Source of the DNA: Arsenicicoccus bolidensis DSM 15745 | Lineage (GTDB): Bacteria; Actinomycetota; Actinomycetes; Actinomycetales; Dermatophilaceae | Assembly: GCF_000426385.1 (NCBI RefSeq) | Contig: NZ_AUFG01000013.1 | Location: 32,165-96,164, forward strand | Direction: 5' to 3' | DNA: 64,000 bases | Shown here: piece after piece, positions 7,657 through 14,728 of the stretch | Layout of the letters: every line of letters starts with the position of its first letter | How positions within the stretch are numbered: the stretch's first letter is position 1 | The notes under the pieces: generated by a model | Databases searched by the model: none | What the model was told of the DNA's origin: nothing | What the model saw: only the letters and a program-made list of their open reading frames with translations | Position numbers and translations under genes: made by a program

Positions 7657-8051
7657 CAGCGGCGGGCCTGCTGGACACGAGCGTCTGGATCGCCGGCGAG
7701 GTCGGGCGCCCCGTCACCGCCGAGGCACTGCCCGAGCGCTCGTACGTCTCCGTGATCACCGTCGCGGAGATCGAGGCCGGCGTCCTCGCAGCCGGCGACG
7801 TCGAGACCCGAGCCGCACGCATGGCGACGGCCACGGCGCTCGCCATGGTCGAGGCGCTCCCGGTCGACGAGGCGGTGGCGCGGGAGTGGGCGCGGATGCG
7901 CGTCCTGCTCCGTGACGCCGGACGACGCGTCAACGTCAACGACCTCTGGATCGCAGCCACCGCCCGGGCCAACGACCTGCCCGTCTACACCCAGGATGAT
8001 GACTTCGACGTGCTGGGCGAGGTCTGCGGGATCCGGGTGGTGCGCGTCTGA
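7653..8051 (+). CDS. vapC: PIN-domain ribonuclease toxin VapC
   Basis: 132-residue PIN ribonuclease. The acidic catalytic set is visible: D in LLDTSVWI near residue 8, E in ITVAEIEAG, D in VNDLWIAATA and D in the TQDDDFDVL tail. Family members cleave RNA, often tRNA or rRNA, in a Mg-dependent way and are held inactive by the adjacent antitoxin. GTG start overlapping the vapB stop by 4 bases. All four acidic residues are intact, so the toxin should be active. No sign of transposon flanks; the pair sits as a simple insertion between housekeeping genes. Confidence 0.9.
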   Translation: MTAAGLLDTSVWIAGEVGRPVTAEALPERSYVSVITVAEIEAGVLAAGDVETRAARMATATALAMVEALPVDEAVAREWARMRVLLRDAGRRVNVNDLWIAATARANDLPVYTQDDDFDVLGEVCGIRVVRV

Positions 8052-8079
8052 CCCGTGGTCGGCAGTGGCCGCGTCTCGG

Positions 8080-8796
8080 TCAGGCGCGGGGCGGCTCGAC
8101 GGTCGTCTGGGCGGGCAGGTCGTCCGAGGAGACCAGGCCGACGGGGCAGGTGTAGCCGTTGGGCCCGTGGTTGCAGTAGCCGCCGGGGTTCTTGTGGAGG
8201 TACTGCTGGTGGTAGTCCTCGGCGAAGTAGAACGGGCCCGCGTCCTCGGCCGAGCGCAGCTCCGTCGTCACGTGGCCGTGGCCGCGCGAGGTGAGCAGCC
8301 CGTCGAAGGCGTCGCACGCCGCGCGGGCCTGGGCCTCCTGCAGGGGGGTGGTCCAGTAGATCGCCGAGCGGTACTGCGTGCCGATGTCGTTGCCCTGGCG
8401 GTTGGCGGTCGTGGGGTCGTGGTTCTCCATGAGGGTGGCGACGATCCGGTCGGCGCCGACCTGCGCCGGGTCGTAGGCCACGAGCACCATCTCGGTGTGC
8501 CCCGTGCGACCGCTGCACGTCTCCTCGTAGGTCGGGTTGGGGGTGAACCCGCCCATGTAGCCCACCGCGGTGCCGACCACGCCGGGCAGCTTCCAGAAGA
8601 TGCGCTCCAGCCCCCAGAAGCACCCGCCCGCGACATACAGGATCTCGGCGGGGGAGCCGCCGGCGGTGGTCCAGGGACCGGTGAGCGGGGCATCGAGGAC
8701 CGTATGACGGGCCGCCAGCCCGCCCATCGGGGTGTCGCGCCCGGGCAGGGCCTCGGCGGGGGTGACCATCACGGGGGTGGAACGACCGAAGATCAT
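8080..8796 (-). CDS. msrA: Peptide-methionine (S)-S-oxide reductase
   Basis: MsrA reduces the S-epimer of methionine sulfoxide in free and protein-bound form, in the cytoplasm. The catalytic cysteine is in the GGCFWGLE signature near residue 55, followed by the family strand VVGTAVGYMGGFTPNPTYEE and the GHTEMVLVAYDP block. Cysteines in the C-terminal region (GGYCNHGPNGYTC) supply candidate resolving residues. At 238 residues with an N-terminal extension of about 45 it is somewhat longer than short MsrA forms but typical of actinobacterial ones. It faces the vapC gene tail-to-tail with 28 bases between and has no msrB neighbour. Confidence 0.95.
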   Translation of the reverse strand: MIFGRSTPVMVTPAEALPGRDTPMGGLAARHTVLDAPLTGPWTTAGGSPAEILYVAGGCFWGLERIFWKLPGVVGTAVGYMGGFTPNPTYEETCSGRTGHTEMVLVAYDPAQVGADRIVATLMENHDPTTANRQGNDIGTQYRSAIYWTTPLQEAQARAACDAFDGLLTSRGHGHVTTELRSAEDAGPFYFAEDYHQQYLHKNPGGYCNHGPNGYTCPVGLVSSDDLPAQTTVEPPRA

Positions 8797-8814
8797 CCCC
8801 CCATCCTCCCACGC

Positions 8815-9780
8815 TCAGTGCGGGGCGTCGGGCGCTGCCGCGGGGATGGGACGCCGCAGCCGCTCGCGGATGTCGATGAGCGCCTTGGCGTGCTCCTGCA
8901 GGGCGAGGTCCTCGGGGCGCTGGGGGTTCCACGAGCGGACGTGCTGCTTGTGGCCGTCCTCGTCGAGGGCCACGAGCACCATGGTGCAGTGCGTCGTCGT
9001 GCGCATCTCGCCGGTGCGCGGGTTGCCCGATCGCACGTGCACGGACACGTGCATGCTGGAGTGGCCGGTGTAGATGAGGCGGGCCTCCACCTCGACCACG
9101 TCCCCGATGAGAAGGGGGCGGTAGAAGCGGACGCCGCCGGCGTAGACCGCGATCACGCTGCCGCGGTGCCAGCGCTCGGCCACCAGCGTCCCCGCCTCGT
9201 CGATCCACCGCATGACGATGCCGCCGTGGACCTTGCCGCCCCAGTTGACGTCGGTCGGCGCCGCCATGAAGCGCAAGGTCTCGCGGCAGGCGTCCGTGTC
9301 GTCGGTGTAGCGCTGGCGCTCCATGTCGGCCTCGATGGCCCGGCGACCCTCGATGCGGCTCTGCGCGAGGGCCTGCTGCTCGCGCTCCCAGTCGTCCTCG
9401 GGCACGAACTCCGGCACCGCCGCCGGTCGCCCGTCCTCACCCATCGAGACGAAGACCAGCAGGCACTGGGTGTTGATCGTGAGCGTCCCGTCGCGCGGGT
9501 CGCCGGACGAGACGGTCGCCACGATGTGCATCGACGAGCGCCCGGTGTGGACCACGCGGGACTGCACCTCCACCAGGTCCCCGACCTCGACGGGGCGGGT
9601 GAAGTGGATGTTGCCGACATACGCCGTCACGCAGTAGGTGCCGGACCACCCTGCGGCACAGGCATATCCGGACTTGTCGATCCACTCCAGCATGCGGCCG
9701 CCGCCCACCCGGTCGCGGACGTTGCCGTCGGTCGGTGCCGCCATGAAGCGGAGGGTCACGCTGCGCTGGGTGCCGGGCAT
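8815..9780 (-). CDS. Acyl-CoA thioesterase, double hotdog
   Basis: 321-residue protein made of two hotdog domains in tandem. Each begins with a matching RFMAAPTD segment (one near residue 10, one near 170), followed by strands containing VEVQSRVVHTGRSSMHI and VEVEARLIYTGHSSMHV respectively, so internal duplication is plain. This architecture is seen in acyl-CoA hydrolases of the BACH/ACOT7 type, which cleave fatty acyl-CoA to fatty acid and CoA. The second domain retains the NWGGKVHGG glycine/histidine loop; the first has GNVRDRVGGG, which may lack one active-site residue. Divergent from the MutL-like gene. Substrate range not known. Confidence 0.88.
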   Translation of the reverse strand: MPGTQRSVTLRFMAAPTDGNVRDRVGGGRMLEWIDKSGYACAAGWSGTYCVTAYVGNIHFTRPVEVGDLVEVQSRVVHTGRSSMHIVATVSSGDPRDGTLTINTQCLLVFVSMGEDGRPAAVPEFVPEDDWEREQQALAQSRIEGRRAIEADMERQRYTDDTDACRETLRFMAAPTDVNWGGKVHGGIVMRWIDEAGTLVAERWHRGSVIAVYAGGVRFYRPLLIGDVVEVEARLIYTGHSSMHVSVHVRSGNPRTGEMRTTTHCTMVLVALDEDGHKQHVRSWNPQRPEDLALQEHAKALIDIRERLRRPIPAAAPDAPH

Positions 9781-9800
9781 GGCCCCAGGCTAGTGACCCG

Positions 9801-9856
9801 CACGCACAACGAGGTATCGGCCCAGGTCGATGTGGCGGCTGGCGCCGTTGTGCGTG
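9801..9856. promoter_or_regulatory. Long inverted repeat in the divergent thioesterase/mutL-like promoter region
   Basis: CACGCACAACG at 9801-9811 and its exact complement CGTTGTGCGTG at 9846-9856 lie 34 bases apart between two divergent starts. Perfect 11-base arms are unlikely by chance in a 112-base gap. The pair could bind one regulator that controls both genes, or fold in RNA. Confidence 0.4.
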
Positions 9857-9879
9857 TGAGCTCGTTCGATGCGGGTGGA

Positions 9880-9885
9880 TAGCCT
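9880..9885 (+). promoter_or_regulatory. -10 box of the mutL-like gene (leaderless)
   Basis: TAGCCT, 7 bases before the ATG at 9893, with no ribosome site between. Confidence 0.5.
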
Positions 9886-9892
9886 GGCGACC

Positions 9893-11218
9893 ATGTCCCG
9901 CGTGCTGTGCGTCGATGTCGGCTCGACCTTCACCAAGGCGGTGGTCGTCGAGACGGGGACGGGCGAGCTGCTGGCACGGGCCGAGACGCCGACCACCGTC
10001 GGGACGGACGTGCTGGACGGCTACCGCACGGTCCGCGACCTCGCTGAGGCGCAGCTGCCGGACGGTTCAGGGGAGATCGACGACGTGCTCCTGTGCTCCA
10101 GCGCGGGCGGGGGGCTGCGGCTGGCGGTGGTGGGATACGAGCGGACGGTCACGGCCGAGGCGGGGCACCGGGTCGGGCTGTCCGCGGGGGCCAAGGTCGT
10201 GCACGTCAGCGCGGGGGAGCTCGACGCACAGGGCATACGTGACCTGCGGGATGCCCGCCCCGACGTGGTCCTCCTGGTCGGCGGGACCGACGGGGGCAAC
10301 GCAGAGGTGCTGCGGCACAACGCGACTCGCCTGGCGCGGGCGCGCGTGACCATGCCGATCGTGGTGGCCGGCAACGCCGAGGCCCGCGACGAGGTGGTCG
10401 CCATCCTGCGAGAGCGCGGTCGGCGGGTGGTCGCCACCGACAACGTCGTCCCGCGCATCGGCGTCATCGCGCCTGAGGGTGCGCGCGCCGCCATACGCGA
10501 GGTGTTCCTCGATCACGTGATCGGCGGCAAGGGCCTGTCGAGAGGGCCGACGTTCGCCGCCCTGGTGCGTGCCGCGACCCCCGACGCCGTGCTCAGCGGG
10601 GTCGAGGTGCTCTCGGCGCTGCACGACGGGGACGTGCTGGTCGTGGACGTGGGTGGGGCGACGACCGACGTCTACTCCGTCATCGAGCCGCAGGGCGAGG
10701 ACGCGACGCTGCGCAAGCACGTGGTCGGCCCGATGTGGGCGATGCGCACGGTCGAGGGGGACCTCGGGATGCGGTGGAACGCCCCCACCATCGTCGACGC
10801 GGCCCCCGCGGAGGGCCTCGCGGTGAGCGAGGGACTGCGCGCGTATGCCGAGAGGGTGCACGCCGACACCGGGCACCTGCCGGCCGACGCAGACGAGCGC
10901 GGGCACGACGCGGAGCTGGCCCGGCTGGCGGCGACGATCGCGGTGCGGCGCCACGCACGACCGGACCGCCCCACCGGTGACGTCGCCCTGGTCCTCGGGT
11001 CGGGCGGGGCGCTGAGGCACGGCGGCGGTGCGGGGGAGCGGGGCAGCGTCGCGGACGCCGTCCTCGGGGCGGTCACCGGCGACTGGGCCGGCGGGTGGCG
11101 GGTGCCCGACCACGCGCGGACGGCCGTCGACCGGGACTACCTGCTGTGCGCCGTCGGCCTCCTGGCCGGCGTGGACGAGGCGGCGGCGCGCCGCGTGGCC
11201 GCACGCCTGCTGGGGTAG
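9893..11218 (+). CDS. MutL-type B12-enzyme reactivase homologue (GlmL/MutL family)
   Basis: 441-residue ASKHA-fold ATPase of the glutamate mutase MutL/GlmL family. These are thought to reactivate adenosylcobalamin-dependent mutases by exchanging damaged cofactor. The phosphate-1 loop DVGSTFTK opens the protein, VVDVGGATTDVYSV is the second phosphate motif near residue 255, and LVLGSGGAL closes the domain. Unlike usual clusters, no mutase subunit (glmE/glmS, oraE or kamDE) is in this window, so its client is elsewhere or absent. The start ATG sits 7 bases after a TAGCCT box. Convergent with greA; only 4 bases separate the stops. Name from family; function inferred. Confidence 0.78.
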   Translation: MSRVLCVDVGSTFTKAVVVETGTGELLARAETPTTVGTDVLDGYRTVRDLAEAQLPDGSGEIDDVLLCSSAGGGLRLAVVGYERTVTAEAGHRVGLSAGAKVVHVSAGELDAQGIRDLRDARPDVVLLVGGTDGGNAEVLRHNATRLARARVTMPIVVAGNAEARDEVVAILRERGRRVVATDNVVPRIGVIAPEGARAAIREVFLDHVIGGKGLSRGPTFAALVRAATPDAVLSGVEVLSALHDGDVLVVDVGGATTDVYSVIEPQGEDATLRKHVVGPMWAMRTVEGDLGMRWNAPTIVDAAPAEGLAVSEGLRAYAERVHADTGHLPADADERGHDAELARLAATIAVRRHARPDRPTGDVALVLGSGGALRHGGGAGERGSVADAVLGAVTGDWAGGWRVPDHARTAVDRDYLLCAVGLLAGVDEAAARRVAARLLG

Positions 11219-11222
11219 GCGC

Positions 11223-11714
11223 TCAGGCGACGTAGGGCTTGGCGTCCTTGATCTTGACCGTGATGGTCTTGCCGTTGGGGGCCTCGTAGGAAGCCTGGTC
11301 GCCCTTCTTCTTGCCGTTGATGGCGGCACCGAGGGGGGACTTCTCGGAGTAGACCTCGAGGTCCTCGTCGCCGGCCATCTCGCGGCTGCCGAGGAGGAAC
11401 TTCAGGTCGTCGCCGAACAGGTCGACCGTGACGACCATGCCGGGCTCGACGATGCCGTCGTCGGGCGGGGTGTTGCCGACCTTGGCGGTCTCCAGCAGCT
11501 GCTTGAGCTGGCGGATGCGGGCCTCCATCTTGCCCTGCTCCTCCTTGGCCGCGTGGTAGCCACCGTTCTCCTTGAGGTCGCCCTCGTCACGGGCGGCCTC
11601 GATGCGCTTGGCGATGTCGGTGCGGCCGGGGCCCGACAGCTGCTCGAGCTCACCCTTGAGGCGGTCGTAGGCCTCCTGGGTCAGGAAGCTCTGCTGAGCG
11701 GTCGTCTCGGTCAC
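11223..11714 (-). CDS. greA: Transcription elongation factor GreA
   Basis: 163-residue GreA. It rescues backtracked RNA polymerase by stimulating transcript cleavage through its coiled-coil tip. The N-terminal coiled coil runs to about residue 78, with the tip acidic pair in ARDEGDLKENGGYHAAKEEQ. The C-terminal FKBP-like domain includes the conserved SPLGAAINGKKKGD segment. The GTG start is preceded by AGGAG at ideal spacing; long in-frame openings further upstream are not supported by a ribosome site. The gene order greA, DUF4307 protein, mca matches the mycobacterial arrangement Rv1080c-Rv1082. Confidence 0.96.
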   Translation of the reverse strand: MTETTAQQSFLTQEAYDRLKGELEQLSGPGRTDIAKRIEAARDEGDLKENGGYHAAKEEQGKMEARIRQLKQLLETAKVGNTPPDDGIVEPGMVVTVDLFGDDLKFLLGSREMAGDEDLEVYSEKSPLGAAINGKKKGDQASYEAPNGKTITVKIKDAKPYVA

Positions 11715-11851
11715 GATGATTCTCCTGGTCGGTATAAGTTCGGGTCCGGACCGCAGCGACGAGGCTCGAAAGAGCCGCGCGTCAGGTCCAGACCCGGCAC
11801 GAGTAAGCCTCCATTGTACCAACTGGTCCCCGCGGTGGTGCTCGCCGGGGG

Positions 11852-12274
11852 CTAGACGCGCGTGCAGAGCTTGACGGTGCCGGTCACGGCCCGCGAGGTC
11901 GTGCGCAGGCTGGTCTTGGTGCGCGTGGTGTCCTGGCGGTCGTCCGCCGGCACCCGCACGTGGGTCGTGCCCACCGGAGCGAAACGCACGTCCAGGGCCT
12001 CCACCTCGCAGGACACGGTCCAGCCGCGGGGCCGGGTCACCTCGAAGTCCACCATCACCGACCGGTCGTCGGCGACGCGGTAGTTGATGACCCGGTGGGT
12101 GACCACGTCCGTGGCGTTCTGGACGCCGATCCAGGCGAGGAGCGCGATCGCCGGGACGAGGATGGCTGCCGCGATCCACCACCACCGACGCGTGCCGAGC
12201 CGGGGGACGACGGGCTGCTCGAGCTCCTCGTCGTAGTCCCGCTCGTCCACGTCCGGGTAGGCGTCGTCAGGCAC
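11852..12274 (-). CDS. DUF4307 membrane protein
   Basis: A 140-residue protein with an acidic N-terminal 35 residues, one transmembrane segment at about 38-58 (RWWWIAAAILVPAIALLAWIGV) and an extracytoplasmic domain of about 80 residues. It corresponds to the DUF4307 family, which in actinobacteria sits between greA and mca (Rv1081c in Mycobacterium tuberculosis). Two cysteines in the outer domain (one central, one near the C-terminus) could form a disulfide. The GTG start follows GCAGGAG. Function unknown. It is divergent from mca with 72 bases between the starts, so they share a promoter region, and the conserved neighbourhood hints at a thiol-related or envelope role (inference). Confidence 0.82.
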   Translation of the reverse strand: MPDDAYPDVDERDYDEELEQPVVPRLGTRRWWWIAAAILVPAIALLAWIGVQNATDVVTHRVINYRVADDRSVMVDFEVTRPRGWTVSCEVEALDVRFAPVGTTHVRVPADDRQDTTRTKTSLRTTSRAVTGTVKLCTRV

Positions 12275-12346
12275 GTCGGCTCCTGCAGGTGGTTCGGGGC
12301 ACAATGGGGTTCGCCCCCCACCGTAGTCCCGCCGGAAGGACCCCTC

Positions 12347-13327
12347 GTGACCGACACCGCCCGTGGCCCGCTGCGGCTCATGTGCGTGCACGCCCACCCC
12401 GACGACGAGTCCAGCAAGGGTGCGGCCACCATGGCCCGCTACCGCGGGGAGGGGCACGAGGTCCTCGTCGTCACCTGCACCGGCGGCGAGCGGGGGGACG
12501 TGCTCAACGAGAAGCTCAAGGACGACCCGCACATCCAGCGCAACCTGCCCGAGGTGCGCCGCCAGGAGATGGCCAAGGCGCGCGAGATCCTCGACGTGGA
12601 CCAGGTGTGGCTGGGCTTCGTCGACTCCGGTCTGCCCGAGGGTGACCCGCTGCCCCCGCTGCCGGACGGGTGCTTCGCGCTGGAGCCGCTGGACGTCACG
12701 ACCGAGGCGCTGGTCCGCGTCGTCCGTGAGTTCCGCCCGCACGTGATGACCACGTATGACGAGAAGGGCGGCTACCCGCACCCCGACCACGTCATGACCC
12801 ACGTGGTGGCGATGGCGGCGTTCGAGGCGGCGGGCGACCCGGACCGCTACCCGCACGCCGGCGAGCCGTGGCAGCCGCTCAAGATCTACTACAACCAGAC
12901 CTTCTCCAAGGCGCGCATCACGGCCTTCCACGAGGCGATGCTGGCCGGCGGGCACAAGAGCCCCTACGACGACTGGCTCAAGGGCTGGCGCGACCGCCCC
13001 GAGCGGACCGTCACCACCAAGATCCACTGCGCGGAGTACTTCCCCGTCCGCGACGCCGCCCTGATGGCCCACGCCACGCAGGTGGACCCCGACGGCACGT
13101 GGTTCCAGGTCCCCCTCGCGATCCAGGAGCAGTCCTGGCCCTACGACGACTTCGAGGCGGCGCTGTCCTACGTGCCGATCGAGGCGGGCGAGGACGACCT
13201 GTTCGCCGGTCTCGGCACGCCCGATGAGGCCGACGCGTCGGGCCGGCGGACGGACCTGTCCATCGCCTACGACGGCCGCGTGGCCCTCGAGGCGGAGCAC
13301 GAGCGCGAGCGCGAGGAGCGAGCCTGA
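12347..13327 (+). CDS. mca: Mycothiol conjugate amidase Mca
   Basis: 326-residue zinc amidase that cleaves mycothiol S-conjugates during detoxification, releasing mercapturic acids. The LmbE/PIG-L fold signature VHAHPDDESSKGAATMARY near residue 14 gives the AHPDD zinc ligands, and GGYPHPDHVMTH near residue 140 gives the third histidine. Sequence and length match Mca rather than the shorter MshB deacetylase, chiefly by the long C-terminal part with KIYYNQTFS. GTG start with GGAAGGA just upstream. It overlaps the next small gene by one base and shares a promoter region with the DUF4307 gene. Confirms that the host makes mycothiol. Confidence 0.95.
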   Translation: MTDTARGPLRLMCVHAHPDDESSKGAATMARYRGEGHEVLVVTCTGGERGDVLNEKLKDDPHIQRNLPEVRRQEMAKAREILDVDQVWLGFVDSGLPEGDPLPPLPDGCFALEPLDVTTEALVRVVREFRPHVMTTYDEKGGYPHPDHVMTHVVAMAAFEAAGDPDRYPHAGEPWQPLKIYYNQTFSKARITAFHEAMLAGGHKSPYDDWLKGWRDRPERTVTTKIHCAEYFPVRDAALMAHATQVDPDGTWFQVPLAIQEQSWPYDDFEAALSYVPIEAGEDDLFAGLGTPDEADASGRRTDLSIAYDGRVALEAEHEREREERA

Positions 13328-13572
13328 TGAACCCCGGTGGCGGCGGCAACGACCTCTACAACCAGATCGGCCCCGGCTTCGCGGCCTTCGTGGTCGTGTT
13401 CCTGCTGGCGCTCGCGATCTGGCTGCTCGTGCGGAGCATGAACGGCCACCTGCGCCGGGTGCGCTACCGCGAGGCCGCGGAGCAGCAGGCGCAGCGTGAG
13501 CGCATCGAGCGCAGTGAGAGCCGTGAGCAGGACGGGCGGCGTCCGCAGACAGGGTCCGGACGACAGGAGTAG
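13327..13572 (+). CDS. Small single-pass membrane protein
   Basis: 81 residues: a Gly-rich N-terminus, one hydrophobic helix (about residues 18-36), then a highly charged Arg/Glu/Gln tail predicted to lie in the cytoplasm. It begins within the stop of mca (TGATG), so it is translationally coupled to it. In mycobacteria a small membrane protein (Rv1083) sits in the same place after mca, supporting orthology by position. No enzymatic motif. Its coupling to mca suggests a membrane-associated accessory to mycothiol-conjugate processing or the nearby isoprenoid enzyme, but nothing in the sequence proves it. Confidence 0.72.
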   Translation: MNPGGGGNDLYNQIGPGFAAFVVVFLLALAIWLLVRSMNGHLRRVRYREAAEQQAQRERIERSESREQDGRRPQTGSGRQE

Positions 13573-13647
13573 CCTCGGCACGGTTCGTGCCGCGCAGCAC
13601 GTCGCCGAGCCCGCTGTCCGCCGAGTCACCGGTGAAGGAGGTCCCCC

Positions 13648-14415
13648 GTGCGCAGCTCAGTCGGCAACCCGCTGTACTCCGCCTACGAGCGTCGGCTGCT
13701 CAGCCAGCTCCCCACCGAGGGCCTGCCGCGTCACGTCGGCGTCATGCTGGACGGCAACCGGCGGTGGGCGCGGGCCAAGGGCGCTGACACGGCCGAGGGC
13801 CATCAGGCCGGGGCGGACCGGATCGAGCACCTGCTGGAGTGGTGCGACGAGGTGGGTATCGAGTTCGTCACGCTGTGGCTGCTGTCCACCGACAACCTCA
13901 ACCGCCCCGAGGCCGAGCTCGCGCCGCTGCTGCGCATCATCGAGGGCGCCGTCGCCTCGCTCGCCGAGCAGCAGCGGTGGCGCATCCGCCTGGTCGGGGC
14001 GCTGGACCTGCTGCCGGCCGAGACCGCCGCGCCGCTGCGGTGCGCCGAGCAGGCCACGGCCGAGCTCGACGGCCTCGTCTGCAACATCGCCGTCGGCTAC
14101 GGCGGACGCCGCGAGATCGCCGACGCCGTCAAGGACCTCCTGCGGGCCGAGGCCGACAAGGGCCGCTCGCTGAAGCAGATAATCGAGACGCTCGACGTGG
14201 ACCAGATCGCCGACCACCTCTACACCAAGGGCCAGCCCGACCCGGACCTCGTGATCCGCACCTCGGGGGAGCAGCGGATCGGTGGCTTCCTGCTGTGGCA
14301 GTCCATCCACAGCGAGTTCTACTTCTGCGAGGCCTACTGGCCGGACTTCCGGCGGGTCGACTTCCTGCGGGCCCTGCGGTCGTATGCCGACCGCGAACGG
14401 CGTTACGGCTCCTGA
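13648..14415 (+). CDS. Cis-prenyltransferase (Z-isoprenyl diphosphate synthase)
   Basis: 255-residue cis-prenyltransferase that adds isopentenyl units to an allylic diphosphate with Z geometry, supplying lipid carriers for wall and glycan synthesis. The catalytic motif VGVMLDGNRRWA is near residue 33, with the usual DNLNRP block around 85 and the C-terminal RTSGEQRIGGFLLWQ signature that binds diphosphate. GTG start with GAAGGAGG upstream. Position after mca matches Rv1086, the short-chain Z-farnesyl synthase, so a short-chain product is plausible, but chain length cannot be read directly. The genome may hold a second, longer-chain homologue. Confidence 0.93.
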   Translation: MRSSVGNPLYSAYERRLLSQLPTEGLPRHVGVMLDGNRRWARAKGADTAEGHQAGADRIEHLLEWCDEVGIEFVTLWLLSTDNLNRPEAELAPLLRIIEGAVASLAEQQRWRIRLVGALDLLPAETAAPLRCAEQATAELDGLVCNIAVGYGGRREIADAVKDLLRAEADKGRSLKQIIETLDVDQIADHLYTKGQPDPDLVIRTSGEQRIGGFLLWQSIHSEFYFCEAYWPDFRRVDFLRALRSYADRERRYGS

Positions 14416-14495
14416 GGTCTCGCGCGCGCGGCCGCCGGCATCGCCGGGCGCACCCCTGCCCCGAGCGGTCCGTCGTCCGCGACGCCAGGGGTCCG

Positions 14496-14517
14496 CGCGG
14501 GTGAACTTCGGCTGAAC
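14496..14517 (+). promoter_or_regulatory. Candidate PHO box upstream of phoH-like gene
   Basis: Two adjacent 11-base direct repeats, CGCGGGTGAAC and TTCGGCTGAAC. Read on the other strand they are GTTCAGCCGAA and GTTCACCCGCG, the pattern expected for an actinobacterial PhoP (PHO box) site. They lie 50 bases upstream of a TAGCGT box and about 95 bases before the earliest start of the PhoH-family gene, a gene type linked to phosphate control elsewhere. Judged by eye only. Confidence 0.45.
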
Positions 14518-14531
14518 CCCGACGCGTCGCG

Positions 14532-14545
14532 GCGGGATATCCCGC
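14532..14545. other. Perfect 14-base palindrome GCGGGATATCCCGC
   Basis: A self-complementary GCGGGATATCCCGC between the candidate PHO box and the probable -10 of the PhoH-like gene. Dyad symmetry of this length in the promoter spacer suggests a second operator or a site for a dimeric regulator; no known consensus is recognised. Confidence 0.35.
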
Positions 14546-14566
14546 GCGACCACCACCGGGCGCACG

Positions 14567-14572
14567 TAGCGT
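14567..14572 (+). promoter_or_regulatory. Probable -10 of phoH-like gene
   Basis: TAGCGT, 39 bases before the TTG at 14612. A 30-40 base leader would carry GGGAAGG just upstream of that TTG. A GTG at 14729 is an alternative translation start in the same frame. Confidence 0.4.
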
Positions 14573-14728
14573 GGCGGCATCCGGCGCATCCAGCGCACGG
14601 ATGGGAAGGCCTTGACGTTGAGGGAGCCACACGAGCTCCGGACGGGGGCCGGACCCGGCGCCCCGGCGCCAGGGTCGGCCTCCGGACCGAGAGCGAGCGC
14701 GACGGCACCGTCGCGCGTGGGAGTCAGC

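Noticed and set aside
9790..9996. 68-codon minus-strand frame between the thioesterase and mutL-like genes
   Set aside because: Covers a divergent promoter region and the 5' end of the mutL-like gene; no ribosome site or recognisable domain.
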